From positions 1 through 64,000 of the forward strand of contig NZ_JACERN010000006.1 of the NCBI RefSeq assembly GCF_013911085.1: a DNA stretch of 64,000 bases, in the 5' to 3' direction. The DNA comes from Aquitalea aquatica. Lineage in GTDB: Bacteria; Pseudomonadota; Gammaproteobacteria; Burkholderiales; Chromobacteriaceae. The notes under the pieces were generated by a model. It was not told the origin of the DNA. It did not search any database and saw only the letters and a program-made list of their open reading frames with translations. Of the stretch, positions 46,456 to 55,647 are shown in pieces. Position 1 is the first letter of the stretch, and every line of letters begins with the position of its first letter. A program made the translations under genes and the position numbers.

Positions 46456-46959
46456 ATGGCCCTGCTTGTCCTGGAAGCCCTGAGCAAGGAAGCGTTCGCC
46501 CCGTTTGGCGATGTCATTGAAATCGAAGGCAGCGACTGGTTTCCCATCAATAACGGTAGCACCCAGCGCTATCACAAGCTTGGCATGGTGGAGGTGCTCG
46601 GCGAGGGCGGATCTCCCGCCATCAGCATGGCACGTGGTGCGGCCTTTGATTTTCCATTGAGCATCAGCATGCTCGAGCGTCACCCACTGGGCAGTCAGTC
46701 CTTCATTCCCTGCAACGGTGTGCCTTTCATCGTGATAGTGGCCCCCAGCCTGCCGGATGGCCTGCCGGACGAAAGCGGCTTGCGCGCCTTTCAGGCCTAT
46801 TCCGATCAGGGCGTCAATTATCGCCGCGGCTGCTGGCATCACCCCTTGATCAGCCTGGGGCAGGAGGGGGATTTCATTGTGGTCGACCGTGTAGGCAGCG
46901 GGCACAACTGCGATGAGGTGGACTTGTCCACAAGCTATCGTATCGAGGCCGCCAGCTAG
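46456..46959 (+). CDS. allA: ureidoglycolate lyase AllA
   Basis: Converts ureidoglycolate to glyoxylate and urea. The 167-residue cupin-like protein has the family segments ALSKEAFAPFGDVIE near 8-22, NNGSTQRYHKLG near 34 and YRRGCWHHPLISLG near 117-130. The glyoxylate it makes is the substrate of gcl 10 kb away. The urea route means the organism would need urease elsewhere to recover the nitrogen. Confidence 0.95.
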   Translation: MALLVLEALSKEAFAPFGDVIEIEGSDWFPINNGSTQRYHKLGMVEVLGEGGSPAISMARGAAFDFPLSISMLERHPLGSQSFIPCNGVPFIVIVAPSLPDGLPDESGLRAFQAYSDQGVNYRRGCWHHPLISLGQEGDFIVVDRVGSGHNCDEVDLSTSYRIEAAS

Positions 46960-47098
46960 CCTTAATTCCCGATGGTTCCTGCTGTAGTCCTTGTTGTTGA
47001 TGCAACAGGGTGGCCTCGTCACGTCTGTCGTCTGGCGAGCCACCCACCCGTGCAGCGTCTTTTGCGCTGGCGGAAGACTCATGCGAAGGAGAGACTCG

Positions 47099-48454
47099 AT
47101 GAACGCGACGCAAAAGGTTCATCCGGTGGACGAAAAGCTGCCGCTGCTGCAGCTGTTCACACTGGGCTTGCAACACGTGCTGGTAATGTATGCCGGAGCG
47201 GTGGCGGTGCCGCTGATTGTTGGTGGGGCGGTTGGCCTGCCCAAGGAGCAGATCGCCTTTCTGGTTAGCGCGGATCTGTTCTGCTGTGGTCTGGTCACGC
47301 TGTTGCAATGCCTGGGCTGCAAGGGCTTTGGCATCCGCATGCCGGTCATCATGGCGGTGACTTTTGCCACCGTGGGGCCGATGATCGCCATCGGCCAGAA
47401 TCCGGCTTTGGGCCTGCCCGGCATCTTTGGTGCCACCATGGCCGCAGGCTTGCTGTCGTTATTGCTGGTGCCGCTGATCGGCCGCTTGATCCGTTTTTTT
47501 CCACCACTGGTGACTGGTGTGGTGATTACCTCCATCGGCTTGTCCATCATCGGTGTCGGCATTAACTGGTCGGCTGGCGGATTGGGCTCGCCTGATTATG
47601 GTAGTCCGCTGTATCTGGGCATTTCACTCAGTGTGCTGATCTTCATTTTGCTGATCATCCGCTTTGCCCGTGGCTTCCTGGCCAATATCTCCATCCTGCT
47701 GGGGCTGGTGCTGGGTTTTTGCATTGCGCTGCTGCTGGGCAAGGTGGATTTCGACGGTTTGCAGGATGCCAGCTGGTTTGCCCTGATTACGCCCTTCAAG
47801 TTTGGTGCACCGCGATTCGAACTGTGGTCCATCGTCACCCTCACCGTGGTGATGCTGATCGTGTTCATCGAATCGATGGGTATGTTCCTGGCTCTGGGCG
47901 AAATCGTCGACCGTCCGGTCAAGCGGGATGATCTGGTACGCGGTCTACGGGTGGATGCACTGGGGACGATGGTGGGGGGCATGTTCAATACCTTCCCGCA
48001 TACTTCGTTTTCGCAAAACATCGGTTTGGTCAGCATTACCGGGGTCAGCAGCCGCTGGGTATGCGTAATGGCCGGCTTTATCCTGATCGCCTTTGGCCTG
48101 GTACCCAAGATGTCCATCGTGGTGGCTTCCATTCCCCCCTTCGTGCTGGGCGGGGCCGGTATCGTGATGTTCGGCATGGTGCTGGCTACCGGCATCAAGG
48201 TGTTGTCGCGAGTGGATTTCCATAACCGCTACAACCTGTACATCGTCGCCATCAGCCTGGGCATGGGCATGATTCCCACCGTCGCCAAAGACTTTTTTGG
48301 CCAGATGCCGGCGGGCATGGCACCGCTATTGCACAGCGGCATCCTGCTGGCCAGCCTGACCGCCGTGGTGCTTAATGCATTTTTCAATGGCCTGGGTAAG
48401 GCAGACTTGACCGAAGCCAGCGCGACCGAGGTGATGTCGGTGCCAGGGCACTAA
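47099..48454 (+). CDS. NCS2 purine/urate permease
   Basis: A 451-residue inner-membrane symporter of the nucleobase-ascorbate (NAT/NCS2) family with about 14 membrane segments. The NAT signature QNIGLVSITG sits near 310-320, and the N-terminal LQHVLVMYAGAVAVPLIVGGA is typical. The subfamily includes the urate/xanthine permeases PucJ, PucK and UacT; gene context favours urate uptake, but xanthine cannot be excluded. Start ATG 47099 follows GAAGGAGA. Confidence 0.88.
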   Translation: MNATQKVHPVDEKLPLLQLFTLGLQHVLVMYAGAVAVPLIVGGAVGLPKEQIAFLVSADLFCCGLVTLLQCLGCKGFGIRMPVIMAVTFATVGPMIAIGQNPALGLPGIFGATMAAGLLSLLLVPLIGRLIRFFPPLVTGVVITSIGLSIIGVGINWSAGGLGSPDYGSPLYLGISLSVLIFILLIIRFARGFLANISILLGLVLGFCIALLLGKVDFDGLQDASWFALITPFKFGAPRFELWSIVTLTVVMLIVFIESMGMFLALGEIVDRPVKRDDLVRGLRVDALGTMVGGMFNTFPHTSFSQNIGLVSITGVSSRWVCVMAGFILIAFGLVPKMSIVVASIPPFVLGGAGIVMFGMVLATGIKVLSRVDFHNRYNLYIVAISLGMGMIPTVAKDFFGQMPAGMAPLLHSGILLASLTAVVLNAFFNGLGKADLTEASATEVMSVPGH

Positions 48455-48520
48455 GCTTGTGGACCCGCCTGCCAGCGGGTCCCTGGCTGCTTGATGAGGC
48501 GCATGGAAAAGGAAGTGGCG

Positions 48521-49483
48521 ATGCTGCAGGAGGGGGATTGGCTGACCGTGCTGCGGCGGCAACTGCCGCAACAAGGCCAGGCCATGCTGGTGACGGTGGT
48601 GCGTAGCCAGGGGCAGGTGCCGCGAGAAACCGGCGCACGGCTGGCACTGGCGGATGACTGGCAGGCCGACTCGCTGGGTGGCGGTTGGCTGGAACAGCAG
48701 GCGTGCGTGCATGCCCGTCGCCTGCTGGCTGAGCCTCCAGCTGTGCGGCAGTGCGAGTGCTTTCAGTTGGGGCCGGCTGGTGATTATTGCTGCGCGGGTA
48801 AGGTATGGCTATTGTTTGAAAAACTGGGCAAGCAGGATGAGCTCTGGCTGGAACTGGCCTGGCAGGCCCGACGCGAGGGGCGGGTATTGCGGCGCACGCT
48901 ACAGCTGGACTGCGCTGCGCCGGTTCGCTGCAGCTGGCCTGCGGGTAGTGGTGAAGGCGTGCGCTGGCTGCCCGAGCAGGCCGTGCTGCAGGACGATCTG
49001 GCGGCTCCCCAGCTGACCGTGGTGCTGTGTGGGGCTGGCCATGTCGGACGTGCGGTGGGCCGCCTGCTGGGTGAGCTGCCGGTCCGGCTTATCTGGCTGG
49101 ATAACCGGCCGGAGGTGTTCCCTGTGGCTTGTCCGGAACATATCACTACTCTGCAGGGTGGCGTGGAACTGATCAGCCGCATGCCGGCAGATGCCTGCTG
49201 GCTGGTGATGACCGATAGTGATCTGCTGGATTTTTGCTGGGTCGAGCAGATACTGCTGCGTGGTGACGCACGCTATGTTGGTTTGCAGGGGAGTCACAGC
49301 AAGTTGGCCAGCTTTAATCTGCGGCTGATGGGCAGTTTGCCGTTGGGACAAATTGCCTCCATCCGTTGTCCGGTCGGTATCGCCGGTATCGACAGCCGCC
49401 AACCGGCAGCGGTGGCCATTGCCGTGGTGGCTGAACTGTTGCAACTGCCCGGCACTACCCTGCCGCGACCGCATTCAGGGTAA
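48521..49483 (+). CDS. xdhC: xanthine dehydrogenase accessory protein XdhC
   Basis: Cytoplasmic chaperone that binds molybdenum cofactor, has it sulfurated and delivers it to xanthine dehydrogenase. The 320-residue protein has an N-terminal XdhC_CoxI domain and a C-terminal Rossmann domain (LCGAGHVGRAVG near 179). ATG 48521 is 5 bases after AAGGAAG; in-frame ATGs at 48494 and 48503 lack a good site. The catalytic genes xdhA and xdhB, normally just upstream of xdhC, are not here; xdhC lies after the urate permease instead. Confidence 0.88.
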   Translation: MLQEGDWLTVLRRQLPQQGQAMLVTVVRSQGQVPRETGARLALADDWQADSLGGGWLEQQACVHARRLLAEPPAVRQCECFQLGPAGDYCCAGKVWLLFEKLGKQDELWLELAWQARREGRVLRRTLQLDCAAPVRCSWPAGSGEGVRWLPEQAVLQDDLAAPQLTVVLCGAGHVGRAVGRLLGELPVRLIWLDNRPEVFPVACPEHITTLQGGVELISRMPADACWLVMTDSDLLDFCWVEQILLRGDARYVGLQGSHSKLASFNLRLMGSLPLGQIASIRCPVGIAGIDSRQPAAVAIAVVAELLQLPGTTLPRPHSG

Positions 49484-49488
49484 GGGTA

Positions 49489-49516
49489 TTGAAATCGCTT
49501 AACTCTGCCCCTATCT
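49489..49516 (+). promoter_or_regulatory. sigma-32 heat-shock promoter of htpG
   Basis: TTGAAA (49489-49494), 13 bases, CCCCTATCT (49508-49516): a close match to the sigma-32 consensus CTTGAAA-N11-15-CCCCATNT. It starts directly after the xdhC stop and predicts transcription about 35 bases before the htpG ATG. Confidence 0.82.
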
Positions 49517-49555
49517 GTCAGCTCACCATTACCCAACTACTGATGAATAGAGACC

Positions 49556-51457
49556 ATGAGCGCACAGAAAGAAACCCTGGGCTTTCAGACCGAAGTCAAG
49601 CAACTCCTTCACCTGATGATCCACTCCTTGTATTCCAACAAGGAGATCTTCCTGCGAGAACTCATCTCCAATGCATCGGATGCTGCCGACAAATTGCGTT
49701 TTGAAGGTCTGGCCAAGCCCGAGTTGTTCGAGAATGACGCCGAGCTGAAAATCACTGTCAGCTTCGACAAGGAAGCCCGTACCATCACCATCTCCGACAA
49801 CGGCATCGGCATGAGCCGTGACGAGGTGATCGCCAATATCGGTACCATCGCCAAATCCGGTACCAAGGCCTTCTTTGAGCAGCTGTCCGGCGACTCCAAG
49901 AAAGATGCCAACCTGATCGGCCAGTTCGGCGTCGGTTTTTACTCGGCCTTTATCGTGGCCGACAAAGTCAGCCTCACCACTCGCCGTGCTGGCAGCAATA
50001 CGGCTGAAGGCATCCGCTGGGAATCGAAAGGTGAAGGCGAGTACACGCTGGAGCAGGTGGAAAAGGCTGGTCGCGGTACCGACATCGTGCTGCACCTGAA
50101 AGAAGGCGAAGACGAACTGCTGGCTGATTGGGCACTCAAGCGTATCGTACGTACCTATTCCGACCACATCTCCATCCCGATTCTGATGAAGAAGGGCAGC
50201 AGCTACGGCGAAAACGGCGAAGTAATCGAAAGCGACGAGCTGGAAGCGGTCAATGCAGCCTCGGCGCTATGGACCCGTAGCAAGAGTGAGATCAGCGACG
50301 AGCAGTACACCGAATTCTACAAGCACGTGGCGCATGACTTCACCGACCCGCTGGCCTGGAGCCACGCCCGTGTCGAAGGCCGTCAGGAATACACCGAGCT
50401 GCTGTACATCCCGGCACGTGCACCATTTGACATGTGGGACCGCGAGCGCAAGCAGGGCATCAAGCTGTATGTGCGCCGCGTGTTCATCATGGAAGACAGC
50501 GACAAGCTGATGCCGCAATACCTGCGTTTTGTGCGCGGGGTGATCGACAGCAATGACCTGCCGTTGAACGTATCGCGCGAAATCCTGCAGGAAAGCAAGG
50601 ATATCGACGCCATTCGCGCCGGTTGCGTCAAGAAGGTGCTGGGTCTGCTGGAAGACCTCGCCGCCAACCAGACCGAAAAATATGCTGCCTTCTGGAAAGA
50701 GTTCGGCCAGGTGCTGAAAGAAGGCGTGGGCGAAGACCATGCCAACAAGGAACGCATTGCCAAGCTGCTGCGCTTTGCTTCCACGGCTGTGGATGGTGAC
50801 GAGCCGACGGTCAGCCTGAGCGACTATATCGGCCGCATGAAGGAAGGTCAGGACAAGATCTACTTCATCACCGCCGACACCCTGGCCGCTGCCCGCAACA
50901 GCCCGCACCTGGAAGTGTTCAAGAAGAAGGGTGTGGAAGTGCTGCTGCTGACCGACCGCGTGGATGAGTGGGTTGTCGGTTCGCTGTTCGAGTTCGATGG
51001 CAAGTCGCTGCAATCGGTAGCCAAGGGCACACTGGACCTGGGCGCGCTGGAAGACGAAGCCGACAAGGAAGCACAGAAACAGGCAGAAGAAGCTGCCAAG
51101 CCGCTGGTGGAAAAAGTGCAGAGCGCCCTGGGTGACAAGGTGAAGGAAGTGCGTGCCACGGTGCGCCTGACTGATAGCCCGGCCTGCCTGGTGGCGGGTG
51201 AGCATGATATGAGTGCTCACCTGGAACGCATGCTGAAGGCGGCCGGGCAAAAGGTTGAAGCCAGCAAGCCGACGCTGGAAATCAACCCGGAGCATGTGTT
51301 GGTGAAGCGTCTGGCTGAAGAGTCCGATGCCGGCCGTGCGGCTGATCTGGCTCAGGTGCTGTACGACCAGGCCTTGCTGGCGGAAGGCGGTAAGCTGGAA
51401 GACCCGGCCACCTTCGTCAAGCGCATCAACAAGCTGCTGCTGGAGCTTTCGGCCTAA
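49556..51457 (+). CDS. htpG: molecular chaperone HtpG (Hsp90)
   Basis: ATP-dependent dimeric chaperone of 633 residues. The N-terminal GHKL ATPase shows [15 protein letters not shown] near 38-52, ISDNGIGM near 79 and GQFGVGFYS near 122; middle and C-terminal dimerisation domains follow. A sigma-32 promoter and a solid terminator make it a monocistronic heat-shock gene. Confidence 0.97.
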   Translation: MSAQKETLGFQTEVKQLLHLMIHSLYSNKEIFLRELISNASDAADKLRFEGLAKPELFENDAELKITVSFDKEARTITISDNGIGMSRDEVIANIGTIAKSGTKAFFEQLSGDSKKDANLIGQFGVGFYSAFIVADKVSLTTRRAGSNTAEGIRWESKGEGEYTLEQVEKAGRGTDIVLHLKEGEDELLADWALKRIVRTYSDHISIPILMKKGSSYGENGEVIESDELEAVNAASALWTRSKSEISDEQYTEFYKHVAHDFTDPLAWSHARVEGRQEYTELLYIPARAPFDMWDRERKQGIKLYVRRVFIMEDSDKLMPQYLRFVRGVIDSNDLPLNVSREILQESKDIDAIRAGCVKKVLGLLEDLAANQTEKYAAFWKEFGQVLKEGVGEDHANKERIAKLLRFASTAVDGDEPTVSLSDYIGRMKEGQDKIYFITADTLAAARNSPHLEVFKKKGVEVLLLTDRVDEWVVGSLFEFDGKSLQSVAKGTLDLGALEDEADKEAQKQAEEAAKPLVEKVQSALGDKVKEVRATVRLTDSPACLVAGEHDMSAHLERMLKAAGQKVEASKPTLEINPEHVLVKRLAEESDAGRAADLAQVLYDQALLAEGGKLEDPATFVKRINKLLLELSA

Positions 51458-51480
51458 GCCCACGACAAGTTGTACACTGA

Positions 51481-51524
51481 AACCGCCCCAGATCACCGGC
51501 TTGCCGCGTATCTGGGGCGGTTTT
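51481..51524 (+). terminator. Rho-independent terminator after htpG
   Basis: Stem AACCGCCCCAGAT / ATCTGGGGCGGTT with a 16-base loop and four T. Confidence 0.88.
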
Positions 51525-51552
51525 CGTTTATCACCATGGCAAAGGAGTGGCC

Positions 51553-51813
51553 ATGAGTAAACCTTGGCGCAATCTCGGGCCGGTATCACGGCAGATGCTG
51601 GCCGATGCTGGCATTGTTACCTTTACGCAGTTGGCCCAGTACGGTGCAGTAGCCAGCTATCGGCTGGTGAAACAACACCATCCTCAGGCGAGTCTCAACT
51701 TGTTGTGGGCGCTGCAAGGTGCTCTGGATGACTTGCCGTGGCAGCAGGTAGCCCGCGAACAGCGGCTGTCGCTGCTATTGCAACTGGAATCGCAGGAGCC
51801 GCCCGGGGAATAG
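51553..51813 (+). CDS. stand-alone TfoX C-terminal domain protein
   Basis: An 86-residue protein consisting only of the TfoX C-terminal (helix-hairpin-helix-like) domain: RNLGPVSRQMLADAGIVTFTQLAQYGAVASYRLVK and LNLLWALQGALDDLPW. In full TfoX/Sxy proteins this follows an N-terminal domain and promotes competence-gene expression; the short form is widespread in betaproteobacteria and its role is unknown. ATG 51553 follows AAAGGAG by 5 bases. It ends one base before the convergent GST gene. Confidence 0.84.
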   Translation: MSKPWRNLGPVSRQMLADAGIVTFTQLAQYGAVASYRLVKQHHPQASLNLLWALQGALDDLPWQQVAREQRLSLLLQLESQEPPGE

Positions 51814-51814
51814 C

Positions 51815-52420
51815 TTACTCAAAGGGTGTGGCCACAAAGGCCGACAGGGCTTCTGCCTGCGCACTCCATTGCTGCAGCAGCGGGAAGTCTACCCAGTCCA
51901 GTTGCTGTGGCAGTAGCTCACGGGTGAAGCGCCAGGCCACGGCGATACTGATACCTGCCTGGTCTAGTGGTGTGGACGATAGTGCTTCGATAGCCAGCTC
52001 CTGCTCCAGCAAGTCATAGGCGGCCAGCAACTGCGCACTGACCCGCTCCAGCCAGGGCTGATGTCGTTTGTCCTCGGGACGCAAGTTTTGCTCGTAGGCC
52101 AGCTGTACACTTTTTTCCATGGCGGCCAAGGCCAGCCCCAGCAAGCGCAGCGTACGTTGCCGCTGTGGCAGAGTCCTTGGCATCAGGCTGCGCTCTGGAT
52201 GCAGGGTGTCCAGATAGTCCAGGATCAGGGTCGAATCCATCAGCGTACTGCCATCGTCCAGAATCAGGGTTGGTGCCTTGACTACCGGATTGATGGCCTG
52301 AAATTCGGCCAGATGGCGGAATACCGATACCGCACGGTGACTGAAGGGAATCTCCATCAGTCGCAGGCTGATGGCGACACGGCGTACATAAGGTGAATCC
52401 AGCATGCCTATCAGTTGCAT
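51815..52420 (-). CDS. glutathione S-transferase family protein
   Basis: A 201-residue GST: N-terminal thioredoxin-fold with MQLIGMLDSPYVRRVAISLRLM and the gamma-loop APTLILDDGSTLMDSTLILDYLD, then an all-helical domain. The start ATG 52420 lies 6 bases after GGAAAGG; the frame runs open 60 residues upstream into the DUF2917 gene and is rejected. Substrate unknown. It follows the DUF2917 gene by 16 bases and is likely co-transcribed. Confidence 0.86.
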   Translation of the reverse strand: MQLIGMLDSPYVRRVAISLRLMEIPFSHRAVSVFRHLAEFQAINPVVKAPTLILDDGSTLMDSTLILDYLDTLHPERSLMPRTLPQRQRTLRLLGLALAAMEKSVQLAYEQNLRPEDKRHQPWLERVSAQLLAAYDLLEQELAIEALSSTPLDQAGISIAVAWRFTRELLPQQLDWVDFPLLQQWSAQAEALSAFVATPFE

Positions 52421-52436
52421 GATCATCCTTTCCGGT

Positions 52437-52706
52437 TCAAACGGTTTGGTAGTGGCTGCCCAGCCGGAGCCAGGCATGTTGGGTTGCAGCCTGGTCGGCG
52501 CAGAGCCGTACTTCCAGCTGGCCACGGCCTTCCAGCAATAACTTGCCAGCCGGCAGGTCGGCTGATTCTCCATCGTGCAGGCAAATGTCCCGGCCATCAA
52601 TCGTCAGCCAGTGCGAACCGCTGCGGGCAAACAGCTGACAGCGTCGGGAAAGCTGTAGCACCAGTAGTTCGCCATCCGCCAATTCCAGTCGTAATGAATG
52701 GGCCAT
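52437..52706 (-). CDS. DUF2917 domain protein
   Basis: An 89-residue cupin-like protein of the DUF2917 family (LSRRCQLFARSGSHWLTIDGRDICLHDGESADLPAG is the core). Function unknown. Members are commonly encoded divergently from a LysR regulator, as here (52801). The ATG at 52706 is 6 bases after AAAGGAG. Confidence 0.8.
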   Translation of the reverse strand: MAHSLRLELADGELLVLQLSRRCQLFARSGSHWLTIDGRDICLHDGESADLPAGKLLLEGRGQLEVRLCADQAATQHAWLRLGSHYQTV

Positions 52707-52800
52707 GGTCATCTCCTTTCGTGGGGGTGACTTCACTATAAGCGGCAGCCTTGCTGCTGAAAATTGATATTTATTTGGGATTAATGTTAGTTTTACTTAC

Positions 52801-53700
52801 ATGAGACCTCTGCCGCCACTATCTGCCCTGCGCAGCTTTGAAGCCCTGGCCCGCTTGGGGAGTGTCACCCTTGCCGCCAGCGAGCTGCATGTGACCCATT
52901 CCGCCATCAGTCAGCAAATAAAGCTACTGGAAGAGCTGCTGGGGGTGGTGCTGTTTGTGCGCGAGGGACGCGGTTTACGGCTGACCGAAGATGGCCGACT
53001 GTATGCGCTGCAGGTGAGAATAGGCCTGGCAGAATTAACCGAAGCTACACGATTGGTTCAGGCGCGGCCGCGCGATGGCGAACTGGTGCTGGCGGTGCTG
53101 CCGTCGTTTGGCGCGCACTGGCTGCTGGCACGCCTGCCACGCTTTCAGGCCCGCTTTCCGCAATACCGCATCAGCCTGCGTGCCAGCCTGGATATCCAGG
53201 ATTTGCGTCAGGGACTGGTGGATATCGGCATCCGCATGGGGCAGGGCGATTGGGAGGGACTGCAACAACAGCATTTGTTTGACGATGAGCTGGTGGTGGT
53301 GGCGGCGCCAAGCTTTCGTCAAGGGCTGTTGCCGCGCACGCCGGCCGAGATTGTGGCCGGGCCGGTGGTGCGTACGGTGGAGAGCTGGATGGGCTGGTGT
53401 CAGGCTGCCGGTGTGGTGGAGCCTGCCCAGGCCGGTTTGTGGATCAATGATTCCAATCTGGTACTGCAGGCGGTACAGCAGGGGCTGGGGGTGGCGCTGG
53501 AACGGCGCAGCCTGGTGCATGCCGCCTTGCAGACCGGCACGCTGGTGCAGGTGAGTGATATCGTGGTGCCTTACCCCTACCCGCACTGGCTGGTCTGGCC
53601 GGCGCGGGAGAGTTCGCAGCGCAAACAGCGTGATTTTGCCGGCTGGATGGCAGAAGAGGTCGCCGTTTATCAGCAGGAGCTGGCGCAGGCAGCCTGCTGA
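52801..53700 (+). CDS. LysR-family regulator, GcvA-like
   Basis: A 299-residue LysR regulator: helix-turn-helix at about 20-50 (SVTLAASELHVTHSAISQQIKLLE) and a substrate-binding effector domain. N-terminal MRPLPPLSALRSFEALARLGSV is the GcvA-type pattern. It is divergent from DUF2917-GST, which it probably controls, and 44 bases upstream of ynfA. Ligand unknown. The ATG has no strong ribosome-binding site. Confidence 0.88.
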   Translation: MRPLPPLSALRSFEALARLGSVTLAASELHVTHSAISQQIKLLEELLGVVLFVREGRGLRLTEDGRLYALQVRIGLAELTEATRLVQARPRDGELVLAVLPSFGAHWLLARLPRFQARFPQYRISLRASLDIQDLRQGLVDIGIRMGQGDWEGLQQQHLFDDELVVVAAPSFRQGLLPRTPAEIVAGPVVRTVESWMGWCQAAGVVEPAQAGLWINDSNLVLQAVQQGLGVALERRSLVHAALQTGTLVQVSDIVVPYPYPHWLVWPARESSQRKQRDFAGWMAEEVAVYQQELAQAAC

Positions 53701-53744
53701 CCTTGCCTGTTCTTGCAGTCAAACCGTATTAAAGGAAAACCGTA

Positions 53745-54077
53745 GTGACATTGTTGAAGTTGTTGCTGTTGTTTGGCCTGACCGCTCTGGCCGAGATTAT
53801 CGGCTGCTATCTACCCTGGTTATGGCTGAAGCAGCAGGGCTCGGTCTGGCTGCTGCTGCCGGCAGCATTTTCGCTGCTGTTGTTTGTCTGGTTGCTGACC
53901 CTGCACCCGGCAGCGGCGGGGCGTGTCTATGCTGCTTATGGTGGTGTCTACGTGGTGGTGGCTTTGCTGTGGTTGTGGCTGGTCGATGGCGTGCGGCCGG
54001 GACTGTGGGATGTGCTGGGGGCCACGCTGGCGCTGCTGGGGATGGGGGTCATCATGCTGGCGCCACGGCAGCCATGA
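53745..54077 (+). CDS. YnfA-family small membrane protein (UPF0060), GTG start
   Basis: A 110-residue protein with four membrane helices of the YnfA family ([20 protein letters not shown] and [17 protein letters not shown]), which resembles the SMR multidrug exporters; the family role is not settled. It starts at GTG after AAAGGAAAA. It follows the LysR gene in the same direction and has its own terminator. Confidence 0.88.
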   Translation: MTLLKLLLLFGLTALAEIIGCYLPWLWLKQQGSVWLLLPAAFSLLLFVWLLTLHPAAAGRVYAAYGGVYVVVALLWLWLVDGVRPGLWDVLGATLALLGMGVIMLAPRQP

Positions 54078-54096
54078 GTGTTGTGCTGACTGAAAC

Positions 54097-54125
54097 AAAA
54101 AAACCGGGACTGGCCCGGTTTTTTT
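54097..54125. terminator. bidirectional terminator between ynfA-type gene and second GST
   Basis: AACCGGG / CCCGGTT stem (54102-54108 with 54114-54120) with long A- and T-runs on both sides; both the plus gene (ends 54077) and the minus GST gene (ends 54137) are served. Confidence 0.88.
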
Positions 54126-54136
54126 ATGTGTGCTGT

Positions 54137-54748
54137 TCAGCCTGTCGGCGGCTGGGTATCGATGAAAGACTGGCGGGTAGACAAGCGTTCCAGCAGGGTG
54201 GCCAGATTAGGGTAGTCTGTGCGCCAGTCGATGGTGGGGAAGCGGAAGCTCAGATAGGCCAGGCAGCAGCCGACAGCGATATCCGCCAGGCTGTAGCTCT
54301 CGCCATTGCACCACTGGCGCTCACCCAGATCGGCTGACAGTGCAGCCAGGCCTCGGTCGACCTTCTCTTGTTGGCGGGTGATCCATTCTGGCATCTGCTT
54401 GTCCGCCGGACGGCGCTGCTCCAGCACGATGGCCACGGCAGCATCGGTGATGCCATCGGCCAGTGCTTCCCAGCGACGGGTATTGATCAGGCGGCGGTTT
54501 TCCTGTGGCAGCAGGCGGGCTACCGGCGAGATATTGTCCAGGTATTCCACGATGACCCGCGAGTCGAACAAGGTGCTGCCATCATCCAGCTCCAGCACGG
54601 GGACTTTGCCCAGCGGATTGTAGTGCGGGACCTGGCTGTCCGGATTCCATGGCATGTCCTCTTCCAGCGGGCAATCAATCTTCTTGTCGGCCAGCACGAT
54701 GCGTACCTTGCGGGCATACGGGCTGGTGAGGGAGGCAATCAGTTTCAT
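54137..54748 (-). CDS. glutathione S-transferase, YibF-like
   Basis: A 203-residue GST. The N-terminal thioredoxin fold (MKLIASLTSPYARKVRIVL, NPLGKVPVLELDDGSTLFDSRVIVEYLD) and the helical part with EALADGITDAAVAIVLEQ and DIAVGCCLAYLSFRFP closely follow E. coli YibF. Substrate unknown. It is a separate gene from the GST at 51.8 kb and differs throughout. Confidence 0.88.
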   Translation of the reverse strand: MKLIASLTSPYARKVRIVLADKKIDCPLEEDMPWNPDSQVPHYNPLGKVPVLELDDGSTLFDSRVIVEYLDNISPVARLLPQENRRLINTRRWEALADGITDAAVAIVLEQRRPADKQMPEWITRQQEKVDRGLAALSADLGERQWCNGESYSLADIAVGCCLAYLSFRFPTIDWRTDYPNLATLLERLSTRQSFIDTQPPTG

Positions 54749-54841
54749 GGTGGTAGGGTGCTCGGCGGGTCGTAAAAGCGGGCTGATGAACTCAGCCCGT
54801 TATGTGCTTACTTTAGCGCATGGCTGCCCATGCATAAAGCC

Positions 54842-55537
54842 CTAGTTGAGTTCGATCTTGCCGGTAATCTGCAGTTGCAGCTGGCTTTGCCCTGGCTGCC
54901 AGTCTGGCTGGGCGACATCCATCTCCTTGGCCATGGGGGCCGCTGCAGCGCGCATCAGCATGGGTGGGCGGTAGGAGGGTGCGGCATTGCCGAATTCCAG
55001 CTCCTTGATGGTGAAGTGGCTTTTCCCCAGCGTCTTGGCGGTGATGTCGGCTTGTTCCTGCATTTCTGCCAGGGCGACCGGAATCATGGCTTTTTCTGCG
55101 GCACGGCGGGCGCTATCGGAAACACTGAACTGTACACCTTCCAATAGCATGGTTTTCTGCAATTGGGCCACCAGTTCTGCTGCTTGCGTCATGTTGCGGC
55201 TTTTCAGACGGATTTCCGCCCGGCCTTGCCAGCCGATGATCTTGCCGCTCTTGTCATAGCTGGGCCAGCTATTGTAGCTGCCGGTACTTAGCTCGACCTG
55301 TGGGTAGGACTTGCCGTTTGTCATGCCACGGGCAATGCCCTTGTTGAGACGGTCTGCCAGTACGGCAGGCTGATCACTCTTGTCTTGCAGGTAGAGTGTG
55401 GCCTGAATCTGGTCATTGGCCACTTCTTGCTGGGCGGAGCCTGACAGCCGCAATTCAATACCGTCGGCTGCCACGGCCAAGGTGGAAACGCTTAACAAGC
55501 CGGCCCACACCAGGACCGGAATCCGAAAATTTTCCAT
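54842..55537 (-). CDS. SIMPL-domain (DUF541) periplasmic protein
   Basis: A 231-residue exported protein with a signal peptide (cut near residue 23, TLAVAADG) and the SIMPL/DUF541 fold (about 27-228): IELRLSGSAQQEVANDQIQATLYLQD at its start and LQLQITGKIELN at the end. Related proteins (E. coli YggE) reduce oxidative stress or act in biofilms; the role here is not known. Confidence 0.85.
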   Translation of the reverse strand: MENFRIPVLVWAGLLSVSTLAVAADGIELRLSGSAQQEVANDQIQATLYLQDKSDQPAVLADRLNKGIARGMTNGKSYPQVELSTGSYNSWPSYDKSGKIIGWQGRAEIRLKSRNMTQAAELVAQLQKTMLLEGVQFSVSDSARRAAEKAMIPVALAEMQEQADITAKTLGKSHFTIKELEFGNAAPSYRPPMLMRAAAAPMAKEMDVAQPDWQPGQSQLQLQITGKIELN

Positions 55538-55647
55538 GCAATCTCCCTGCGTATGTTTTCAAACAGACTTTTGAACATGAACGAAGCAGAAGGTTCGCAT
55601 ACAAAATGGAGAAATGGCAGCGCGCAAGGTTGCGGGGCGCTTGGCGT

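Noticed and set aside
50267-51589. 440-codon open frame on the minus strand
   Set aside because: Antisense to htpG; no domain and no ribosome-binding site.
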